Below, piece after piece: positions 1 through 5,456 of a DNA stretch of 15,448 bases (positions are counted from its first letter, which is position 1; each line of letters opens with the position of its first letter). The notes beneath the pieces were generated by a model. It saw only the letters and a program-made list of their open reading frames with translations. It was not told where the DNA came from and ran no database searches. The DNA is from Pseudoruminococcus sp964385235 (GTDB taxonomy: Bacteria; Bacillota; Clostridia; Oscillospirales; Acutalibacteraceae): assembly GCA_964385235.1 (NCBI GenBank), contig CAYLOD010000042.1:1-15448 (forward strand). The letters run 5' to 3'. Made by a program: the position numbers and the translations under genes.

Positions 1-65
1 CAGTTGGTTAGAACGCTAGCCTGTCACGCTAGAGGTCGTCGGTTCGAGCCCGATTCGGGTCGCCA
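1..65 (+). tRNA. tRNA-Asp (anticodon GTC), 5' end cut by window edge
   Basis: The 3' four-fifths of a tRNA is present. The anticodon stem CTAGC/GCTAG closes loop CTGTCAC with anticodon GTC at 23-25, which reads Asp codons. The T arm (GTCGG, TTCGAGC, CCGAT) is followed by the 3' acceptor strand TCGGGTC, discriminator G and an encoded CCA at 63-65. About 12 bases (acceptor 5' strand and start of the D arm) lie before the window. The next tRNA starts only 3 bases later, so the two are probably co-transcribed. Confidence 0.96.
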
Positions 66-68
66 TAT

Positions 69-144
<76 letters not shown>

Positions 145-145
145 C

Positions 146-199
146 AACAGCTCAAAAGTCAAGCCTTCCTCAGTGAGTGGCTTGGTTTTTGAGCTGTTT
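146..199 (+). terminator. Terminator of the tRNA cluster
   Basis: A long inverted repeat starts 1 base after the tRNA-Thr CCA end. AACAGCTCAAAA (146-157) pairs with TTTTGAGCTGTT, and CAAGCC (160-165) pairs with GGCTTG (179-184), with loop TTCCTCAGTGAGT. The distal arm carries a T run (186-190) and ends in TTT. It acts as an intrinsic terminator or 3' processing stem for the tRNA transcript. Confidence 0.8.
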
Positions 200-356
200 G
201 TCAATAGCCGGGGTAAGAAAAAACGGAAATATACAGGCAGCTGCATATCAGCGGCTGCCTGCTTTATAATTCGCTGTCACAGTAAAATATGCAAAATGCT
301 ATTTCTGAAGCATCTGAAAATTCGACAGTAAATTAAACGGTATATTTTAAAACAGC

Positions 357-384
357 TTGTATTATATAAAAAATATGGTATTAT
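357..384 (+). promoter_or_regulatory. Putative sigma-A promoter of fprA
   Basis: TTGTAT (357-362) and TATTAT (379-384) are separated by 16 bases in an AT-rich stretch, the expected form of a housekeeping promoter. Transcription would start near 391, giving a leader of about 65 bases that includes the hairpin at 398-423. Confidence 0.6.
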
Positions 385-397
385 ATTAAATGGGGGA

Positions 398-423
398 CTT
401 GCACCGCCAAAGGGCGGCGCAAG
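398..423 (+). promoter_or_regulatory. GC-rich hairpin in the fprA leader
   Basis: CTTGC-A-CCGCC (398-408) pairs with GGCGG-C-GCAAG (413-423), closing an AAAG loop with a single A-C mismatch. It is stable but has no T run behind it, so it is not an intrinsic terminator. It sits just after the predicted start site and 20 bases before the Shine-Dalgarno site, and may stabilise the mRNA or bind a regulator. Confidence 0.5.
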
Positions 424-457
424 CCAACCAAACTATACAAAACAGGAGGAATATAAA

Positions 458-1621
458 ATGGAAAAAACAAAAATTACGGATACTGTAAAGTATATAGGAG
501 CGGACGATCTCGATATAGATTTTTTCGAGAGTCAGTATATCGTTCCGAACGGTATGTCGTACAACTCCTACGTTATTCTCGACGAGAAAGTCGTCGTAAT
601 GGACACAATAGACAGCCGTAAGACCGGCGAATGGCTTAAAAACCTCGATGAAACTCTCGGAGGCAAAGGGGTGGACTACCTTGTCATACAGCACATGGAG
701 CCCGACCACGCATCAGGCATTCAAATCCTCGCGGAGAAATTTCCGGAAATGAAGCTTGTCGGCAACTCAAAGACCTTTGCTATGATACCTCAGTTTTTCG
801 ACATTGACCTTACGGACAGAACCGTCACAGTCAAGGAAGGCGATACCCTTAATATCGGTTCACATACACTGAAATTTATTATGGCTCCGATGATACACTG
901 GCCCGAGGTAATGGTAACATATGAGGAGAGTGAAAAGATCCTCTTCTCCGCAGACGGTTTCGGCAAGTTCGGCGCGCTGAGCGCTGACGAGGACTGGACC
1001 TGTGAGGCAAGACGCTACTACTTTAACATTGTCGGCAAATACGGCGCGCAGGTTCAGGCGCTTCTCAAAAAAGCCGCCGCTCTCGACATAGCGATGATAT
1101 GCCCGCTCCACGGCCCTATACTTAAAGAAAACCTCGGCTATTATATTGATAAATACAACACATGGAGCAGCTATGCTCCCGAGGATGAGGGTATATTCAT
1201 CGCCTTTGCCTCTATACACGGAAACACGGCGGCGGCGGCAAAACAGTTCGCGGAAATACTCAGGGCAAAGGGCGCGCAAAAAGTTTCAACAGCCGATCTG
1301 TCGCGCGACGATATGGCGGAGGCTGTCGAGGACGCGTTCAGATATGACAGGCTCGTTCTCGCCGCCTCATCATATGACGGCGGAGTATTCCCCGTTATGC
1401 AGGACTTTCTCCACCACTTGAAGGCAAAGAACTACCAAAAACGTACAGTGGCTATTATTGAAAACGGCTCGTGGGCTCCGTCAGCCGCCCGCACTATGAG
1501 GGCTATCCTTGAAACAATGAAGGACATCACTATTTGCGATAAGGTCGTTACAATCAAATCAACTGTAAAGCCCGAAACTGTCACCGCTCTTGAGGCTCTC
1601 GCGGACGAACTCTGCAAATAA
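458..1621 (+). CDS. fprA: FprA-family flavodiiron protein (A-type flavoprotein)
   Basis: This cytoplasmic flavodiiron enzyme is of the family that reduces O2 to water and/or NO to N2O in anaerobes, taking electrons from rubredoxin or a similar carrier. Residues 1-240 form the metallo-beta-lactamase-like diiron domain: H79-x-E81-x-D83, H147, D166 and H218 match the six family iron ligands in order. Residues 245-387 form a flavodoxin domain with the FMN phosphate loop SIHGNT (252-257) and a second flavin loop around SSYDGG (304-309). The length of 387 residues is normal, with no fused rubredoxin or reductase domain, so redox partners must be encoded elsewhere. The start is fixed by AGGAGG (444-449), 8 bases before the ATG. 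It appears monocistronic, with its own promoter and terminator. Preference for O2 or NO cannot be read from sequence. Confidence 0.95.
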   Translation: MEKTKITDTVKYIGADDLDIDFFESQYIVPNGMSYNSYVILDEKVVVMDTIDSRKTGEWLKNLDETLGGKGVDYLVIQHMEPDHASGIQILAEKFPEMKLVGNSKTFAMIPQFFDIDLTDRTVTVKEGDTLNIGSHTLKFIMAPMIHWPEVMVTYEESEKILFSADGFGKFGALSADEDWTCEARRYYFNIVGKYGAQVQALLKKAAALDIAMICPLHGPILKENLGYYIDKYNTWSSYAPEDEGIFIAFASIHGNTAAAAKQFAEILRAKGAQKVSTADLSRDDMAEAVEDAFRYDRLVLAASSYDGGVFPVMQDFLHHLKAKNYQKRTVAIIENGSWAPSAARTMRAILETMKDITICDKVVTIKSTVKPETVTALEALADELCK

Positions 1622-1630
1622 GCATACAAT

Positions 1631-1668
1631 AACGACCCCCTCCTCTTATAGCAGGCGGGGGCCGTTTT
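1631..1668 (+). terminator. Terminator of fprA
   Basis: AACG-A-CCCCC (1631-1640) pairs with GGGGG-C-CGTT (1657-1666) with one mismatch, ending in TTTT. It begins 9 bases after the fprA stop codon, as expected for an intrinsic terminator. Confidence 0.75.
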
Positions 1669-1677
1669 AATATAAAG

Positions 1678-1750
1678 GGCTTGACCCGTCGAGACGCTGC
1701 CGCCGACTAAAAGACGGGAAGGAACACGGCAGGGTCATACCGCTTAAGCC
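1678..1750. other. Foldable intergenic element, possible small RNA
   Basis: Between the fprA terminator and the terminator of the convergent hydrolase gene lies a compact set of nested complementary segments. GGCTT (1678-1682) pairs with AAGCC (1746-1750), GACC (1683-1686) with GGTC (1733-1736), and CTGCCG (1697-1702) with CGGCAG (1727-1732). The intervening CGTCGAGACG (1687-1696) folds on itself. This gives a three-way junction with almost no unpaired bases at the centre. CCCGTC (1685-1690) could instead pair with GACGGG (1713-1718). I see no convincing promoter and no match to a known RNA class, and the strand is undetermined. It may simply be the fprA 3' region. Confidence 0.3.
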
Positions 1751-1760
1751 GTAAATAAAG

Positions 1761-1793
1761 AAAAGGGGCGGAAAATAAATTCCGCCGCCTTTT
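1761..1793 (-). terminator. Terminator of the NlpC/P60 gene (possibly bidirectional)
   Basis: AAAAGG-G-GCGGAA (1761-1773) pairs with TTCCGC-CG-CCTTTT (1780-1793) around loop AATAAA. Read on the minus strand, the stem is followed by TTTTCTTTATTT, a good terminator tail about 30 bases after the hydrolase stop codon. On the plus strand the distal arm ends in TTTT, so it may also stop readthrough from fprA. Confidence 0.7.
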
Positions 1794-1821
1794 AAGTGTG
1801 TTATGGCAAGTAAATCCGAAA

Positions 1822-3900
1822 TTAAAATCTTCTGACATATGAATCGTAATATTTATATGAATCGTAATATTTCGGTTTTCTCAGGTTGTCGTTTCTTACG
1901 GCAACAGCGGACTTCATGGTGTCGGCCATGCGTCTTTTGGATCTTACCATAGCCGCTACTACGGACGCGCTGAGTACGAGTATCAAACCGAGGAATATAA
2001 ACAGAGTATTTCTCACGCTTGCGAGGTTGTTTTCGCTCTGCTGTTTTTCAAGGGTGAGTTGCTCAGTCTTGCTTTCGGCTATGCCGGACATTACCTTGTC
2101 CGCGGCGGCAGCCGTCGATACTATGACGCCTTGCGAATTTTCGGACGCCTGTCTTGCGATGCTTTTGCCTATGCTGTCAACAACACTGCTGTCCGCTACG
2201 CCGTTTACCTCGAGAGAGTTTCCGTTCTGATAATCCTCAAGGGCTGTTTCCAGCTCAACGTCAAAGGTTCCCGTAATCGAGCCCTTATAATAGCCGAGCT
2301 TTGTGAGCTTATCCTCGAGAGCTTTAACGTCGTTCCCGACATATCCTATCTTCAGAACATCATATTCAGCGGATTTCACCGCCTTGCCGGAGTACAATAC
2401 CTCAAGATCCGCCGCCGAAATGGAATCGCTCTTTTCAAGACCCGCCTGAGCCTGATACGCGTGCAGCGCTTCAAGCGTGGCGTCGTCAAAAATACCTGTG
2501 GGTTCGTCTGTTGTATATCTAAGTTCGCGCAGTCTTTCCTGCATTTTGGTAACAGCGCTGCCGCTCATGCCGTATATGATTGCGCCTGGGTCGGGGTTGG
2601 CAGCGGCAAGATCGCCAAAGAGAACTATCTGCGTCGCGAGGTTCGCTTCGCCGCTTTCCTCAATACCGTTAGCGGCTTGGAAAAGCCTTACGGCAATAAC
2701 GGTGTTGCCGTCAAATGTGCCGTCCTGATATTCGCCCTCCGTGAGGTAGGAAAGCTCGGCAAGTCTGCTTTGAATATCCGATATACCGCTCTGTTTCTCG
2801 TCATAGTCGCCCGACTTGTACTCAAGATACTTAGCGGGGGCTGCTTCGGAGAAGATTGCGTTCCACGTTTCCTCGTCTACATTACCTGTAGGCTCAAGAC
2901 CCGCTTTGCTTTGGAATTCTGTGACGGCGGCTGTCGTAGCCTCACCGTAATATCCCGTGATCTCGTATGTGTAATATCCGAGCGCCGAAAGCGTCGTCTG
3001 AATATCTGTTATTTTCGTGCTGTCGCCGTCATCGGAAACACCCTCTGTAAGAACCTCAAACTTGGGTTCCTCGGGCTCGCTCTCCTCAGGTTCGCTCTCC
3101 CCGGGCTCAGTGCTCTCTTCAGGTTCAGTGCTTACCTCCGGTTCAGTGCTTTCCTCGGGCTCCGGGCTTACTTCCGGTTCGCTTTCCTCGGGCTCAGTGG
3201 ATTCCGCAGGCTTTGAACTTTCAACCTTGGAGGATTCGGCGGGCGGCGCCTGAGATACATTGGAGCCGCTGTAATCCGTCGCGGCATAGACGCTTGACGG
3301 GGGCGCGATATTTGAAGCTCCGTCAGAACCGAATGCATATGTTACACCGTCTAAGGTTCTGGTCGTATTTACGACATACTGTCCGTTTTCATAGTAGAAT
3401 GAATCGCCGTTAAAAAGTACCCAGCCCGTCGAGGGATACGAAACACCCGCGACCTTGAACCACTCTACCCAGTTTCTGCCGTAGGCGCTGTCATAGCATA
3501 CACCGTAATACTCGTTTCTCGCGTCGATAGCCGTGTCGTTGCCGATATAAATGCCTACATGACCGGGCATATGAAGTCCCAGACCGTGGATTCTCGGAAT
3601 ACCGTTTGACACATACCCCCACTCGGGCGACGAACCTAAAAGGTCTGTTCTGACACCGCCGACGCCGTTATAGGTGACAAACAGTCCGGAACAGTCTACC
3701 ATACCATAGCTCGAACCGCCATAGACGTAGCTCCAGTGTTCATTATACGCCTGAAGTGCGTGAGCAGACAAGCCAACGCCGGTGCTTTCAGCGGCAGATG
3801 TTGTTGTAACGCCTGTCGCCGCGACGGAAAGAACCAGAGCCGCCGCGACAGCAACAGAAGCAATTTTTTTAGTTACTTTCTTTGTAATGCTTTTTTTCAT
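1822..3900 (-). CDS. Secreted, membrane-anchored NlpC/P60 cell-wall hydrolase with four peptidoglycan-binding repeats
   Basis: This 692-residue extracellular peptidoglycan hydrolase probably cleaves stem peptides. A signal peptide (KK-rich start, hydrophobic core 13-30, probable cleavage near 36-38) precedes an NlpC/P60 domain at about 45-155. Cys70 in DCSGL and His114 in GHVGIYIG are the catalytic pair, with D126 or N129 a possible third residue. Residues 158-194 (GW, NG, YYENGQ) resemble a choline-binding-type wall-binding repeat. A Pro/Glu/Ser linker fills 217-280. Four PG_binding_1-like repeats follow at about 293-350, 370-430, 443-505 and 518-578. A Gln/Glu-rich, possibly coiled stretch (600-628) leads to one transmembrane helix (632-652) and a basic tail with a KYYDSY duplication. 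AAAGGAG lies 8 bases before the ATG. It is divergent from ddl, with WalR-like boxes at its promoter. The exact bond cut is unknown. Confidence 0.88.
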   Translation of the reverse strand: MKKSITKKVTKKIASVAVAAALVLSVAATGVTTTSAAESTGVGLSAHALQAYNEHWSYVYGGSSYGMVDCSGLFVTYNGVGGVRTDLLGSSPEWGYVSNGIPRIHGLGLHMPGHVGIYIGNDTAIDARNEYYGVCYDSAYGRNWVEWFKVAGVSYPSTGWVLFNGDSFYYENGQYVVNTTRTLDGVTYAFGSDGASNIAPPSSVYAATDYSGSNVSQAPPAESSKVESSKPAESTEPEESEPEVSPEPEESTEPEVSTEPEESTEPGESEPEESEPEEPKFEVLTEGVSDDGDSTKITDIQTTLSALGYYTYEITGYYGEATTAAVTEFQSKAGLEPTGNVDEETWNAIFSEAAPAKYLEYKSGDYDEKQSGISDIQSRLAELSYLTEGEYQDGTFDGNTVIAVRLFQAANGIEESGEANLATQIVLFGDLAAANPDPGAIIYGMSGSAVTKMQERLRELRYTTDEPTGIFDDATLEALHAYQAQAGLEKSDSISAADLEVLYSGKAVKSAEYDVLKIGYVGNDVKALEDKLTKLGYYKGSITGTFDVELETALEDYQNGNSLEVNGVADSSVVDSIGKSIARQASENSQGVIVSTAAAADKVMSGIAESKTEQLTLEKQQSENNLASVRNTLFIFLGLILVLSASVVAAMVRSKRRMADTMKSAVAVRNDNLRKPKYYDSYKYYDSYVRRF
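1837..1872 (-). repeat. Perfect 18-bp tandem duplication in the 3' end of the hydrolase gene
   Basis: ATATGAATCGTAATATTT occurs twice back to back at 1837-1854 and 1855-1872 with no mismatch. Being 18 bases long it keeps the frame and encodes KYYDSY twice at residues 677-688 of the hydrolase, four residues before its C-terminus. Exact identity at DNA level suggests a recent slippage event or an actively varying tract. Confidence 0.9.
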
Positions 3901-4023
3901 CGAAAAACTCCTTTTTATGTAAGTATAGTGCCGAAAAGGCTTTTTTCGCCGTTGTCCGCGGCGTATTCCGCGAACCTCATCAATAAGCGCGAATCATATA
4001 TTTGCAATTCTAAAAATAAATAG

Positions 4024-4040
4024 ATTACAAATTGGTTACA
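4024..4040 (-). promoter_or_regulatory. WalR (YycF)-type box at the hydrolase start site
   Basis: On the minus strand the sequence reads TGTAAC, 5 bases (CAATT), TGTAAT. This is an exact match to the WalR consensus TGTWAH-N5-TGTWAH known from Bacillus and Staphylococcus. It abuts the -10 element (sharing base 4040) and covers the predicted transcription start, a position often linked with repression or tuning. Confidence 0.6.
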
Positions 4041-4068
4041 TAATACCACTTAATCAGGAAAAAATCAA
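4040..4068 (-). promoter_or_regulatory. Putative sigma-A promoter of the NlpC/P60 gene
   Basis: On the minus strand TTGATT (4063-4068) is followed after exactly 17 bases by TATTAT (4040-4045). Transcription would begin near 4033, leaving a leader of about 130 bases before the ATG at 3900. The promoter sits between two WalR-type boxes. Confidence 0.65.
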
Positions 4069-4086
4069 GTCTTTTTTCGCTTAAAT

Positions 4087-4103
4087 TGTAACCTATTTGT
4101 AAA
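4087..4103 (+). promoter_or_regulatory. WalR (YycF)-type box upstream of the hydrolase promoter
   Basis: TGTAAC, 5 bases (CTATT), TGTAAA on the plus strand matches TGTWAH-N5-TGTWAH exactly. Relative to the hydrolase promoter it lies 18 bases upstream of the -35 element, a typical activator position. It is an imperfect inverted copy of the box at 4024-4040, the shared core being TACAAAT-A/T-GGTTACA. It is about 80 bases upstream of the ddl promoter, so an effect on ddl is possible. Confidence 0.6.
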
Positions 4104-4181
4104 TTTATGCAAACTACACAAAATAAATTTAATGTTAAACGGTATTTCTAAATTCAAAAAGGCGTTTATTCATTATAACGT

Positions 4182-4210
4182 TTGCAGGCGATTTAAAATT
4201 ATGATAAAAT
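4182..4210 (+). promoter_or_regulatory. Putative sigma-A promoter of the ddl operon
   Basis: TTGCAG (4182-4187) and TAAAAT (4205-4210) are separated by 17 bases. Transcription would start near 4217, giving a leader of about 130 bases with two hairpins before the ddl ribosome site. No terminator is visible from here to the end of tmk, so this promoter probably drives the whole run. Confidence 0.5.
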
Positions 4211-4349
4211 GTATTAAACTTTATATGGTTAAGGCAATATGTCCCCCGCCTCTCGTGCGTGCGGACATAACCGTAATCGGCTTTCGCAGCTTACGCAGCG
4301 TTTGCCGCGCTAAACGCTAAATATATAATGTATTTTCAGGAGTGAGCTT

Positions 4350-5411
4350 ATGATCAAAAAGAATATAGCCGTTATCTTCGGAGGAGCTTCATCGGAGCAC
4401 GAGGTGTCCTGTCTGTCGGCGTCTTACATTATAAATTGCATCGACCGTGAAAAATACGATATTTTGTCGTTAGGAATCACAAAGGACGGCAGATGGCTGC
4501 TGACAAACGCCGACACCGTAAAAATCGCGAACGGCGAATGGGAACGCCTCCCCGGCAACAGACAGGCGTTCATATCTCCCGACCCGACTATCGGAGGGCT
4601 TGTCGTATTAAACGGCGGCAAAAGCGAGGTCATAGGGCTTGATGCCGTTTTTCCCGTGCTTCACGGCAAAAACGGCGAGGACGGAACAGTACAGGGGCTG
4701 CTCGATCTGAGCGGGATACCGTATGTCGGCTGCGGGACTGCCGCATCCGCCTGCTGTATGGATAAGGTATTCACAAATATGATCCTCCGTGACAACGGGA
4801 TTGACGAGGCTGACTTCACATGGTTCTATACATACGAGTTGAAGGACTCGCTCGATAAATGCGTCGCTCAGGTCGAGAGCGCCCTTGTCTACCCTGTTTT
4901 TGTCAAGCCCGCGAACGCCGGCTCGTCCGTCGGCGTAAGCAAAGCGGAAAACCGCGACGAACTGATAAAGGCGTTTGAAACAGCCGCGAACGAGGACTCA
5001 AAGATACTTGTCGAGGAAAATATAAACGGCAGGGAGATCGAGTGCGCCGTGTTCGGCAACGAGGATATTTTCGCGTCAATAGCGGGTGAAATTGCTCCGT
5101 CAAAGGAATTTTACGACTACGAGGCAAAGTATGAAAGCGGCGACAGCGAGCTTTATATTCCCGCGAGGATCGGCAATGATATAATGGAAAGGGTTCGTGA
5201 TACAGCGAAAAAGGCTTACCGTATATTCGGCTGCGCGGGTCTCGCGAGAGTGGATTTCTTCGTAACCGACGAGGGCGGGATACTTCTTAACGAACTCAAC
5301 ACCCTCCCCGGCTTTACCGACATAAGTATGTACCCAAAGCTCATGGCGGCCTGCGGCAGGGACGGAAAGAATCTCATCGACGGGCTTATCGGTCTGGCAC
5401 TTGAGAAGTAA
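4350..5411 (+). CDS. ddl: D-alanine--D-alanine ligase
   Basis: This ATP-grasp enzyme joins two D-alanines in the cytoplasm to make the dipeptide at the end of the peptidoglycan stem. The N-terminal motif GGASSEHEVS (11-20) holds the glutamate E18, GSSVG (191-195) the catalytic-loop serine, and FYDYEAKY (254-261) the tyrosine loop typical of D-Ala-D-Ala ligases rather than D-lactate ligases. D302, E315 and N317 (in NELNTLPGFT) are the Mg2+ ligands. At 353 residues it is nearer the longer DdlA/Van-like group than the roughly 306-residue DdlB type. A D-Ala-D-Ser specificity cannot be fully excluded, but no other van genes are present. AGGAG lies a few bases before the ATG. It is first of the operon, divergent from a wall hydrolase and 45 bases ahead of murI. 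Confidence 0.94.
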   Translation: MIKKNIAVIFGGASSEHEVSCLSASYIINCIDREKYDILSLGITKDGRWLLTNADTVKIANGEWERLPGNRQAFISPDPTIGGLVVLNGGKSEVIGLDAVFPVLHGKNGEDGTVQGLLDLSGIPYVGCGTAASACCMDKVFTNMILRDNGIDEADFTWFYTYELKDSLDKCVAQVESALVYPVFVKPANAGSSVGVSKAENRDELIKAFETAANEDSKILVEENINGREIECAVFGNEDIFASIAGEIAPSKEFYDYEAKYESGDSELYIPARIGNDIMERVRDTAKKAYRIFGCAGLARVDFFVTDEGGILLNELNTLPGFTDISMYPKLMAACGRDGKNLIDGLIGLALEK

Positions 5412-5456
5412 ACACGCCGGCAAAGATTTTAACCTATTAAAGGACGGGAAATACAG

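Larger units (their letters stand above)
145..457. other. Intergenic region between tRNA-Thr and fprA
   Basis: This 313-base stretch has no credible gene. It holds, in order, the tRNA terminator hairpin, a second inverted repeat (CAGGCAGC at 234-241 with GCTGCCTG at 254-261, followed by CTTTATAATTC but no clean T run), an AT-rich segment, the fprA promoter and a leader hairpin. The second repeat could be a backup terminator; I see nothing else in 262-350. Confidence 0.7.
3901..4349. other. Divergent regulatory region between the hydrolase gene and ddl
   Basis: This 449-base AT-rich region holds no credible gene. On the minus side it carries the hydrolase promoter, two WalR-type boxes and a leader of roughly 130 bases with hairpin CGCCG/CGGCG (3947-3963). 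On the plus side it carries the ddl promoter and a leader of about 130 bases with hairpins ATGTCC/GGACAT (4239-4244 with 4263-4268) and AGCGTTT/AAACGCT (4297-4303 with 4312-4318). A frame open at 4132-4320 overlaps the ddl promoter and lacks a ribosome site, so I do not count it. Confidence 0.7.

Noticed and set aside
234..261. CAGGCAGC/GCTGCCTG inverted repeat as an attachment site or mobile-element end
   Set aside because: Although it is near tRNA genes, there is no integrase and no copy of the tRNA 3' end, so an integrated element is not supported.
1678..1750. Signal recognition particle RNA, because of a GGGAAGGAACAC stretch resembling the SRP domain IV
   Set aside because: The opposing strand GTCAGG-type motif needed for the domain IV internal loop is absent, and the loop bases do not match the SRP consensus.
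2059..3216. Long open frame antisense to the hydrolase gene
   Set aside because: It lies wholly inside a well-supported coding region on the other strand, lacks a ribosome site and has low-complexity Leu/Phe/Arg content mirroring the Glu/Pro/Ser linker.
3960..4010. Lysine riboswitch fragment in the hydrolase leader (minus strand GATGAGGTTCGCGG)
   Set aside because: Only a short similarity to the L-box start is present; the remaining conserved blocks and helices are missing and the gene is unrelated to lysine.
3901..4040. c-di-AMP (ydaO-type) riboswitch in front of the NlpC/P60 gene
   Set aside because: Expected by gene type, but the sequence does not show the conserved blocks I know for that class; kept only as a check to run.
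4132..4320. A 62-codon open frame upstream of ddl
   Set aside because: It spans the ddl promoter, has no ribosome site and its translation has no domain character. It is best read as leader and promoter DNA.
4350..5411. Vancomycin-resistance D-Ala-D-Lac or D-Ala-D-Ser ligase
   Set aside because: The FYDYEAKY tyrosine loop favours D-Ala-D-Ala, there are no vanH, vanX, vanT or vanRS genes nearby, and the context is housekeeping.
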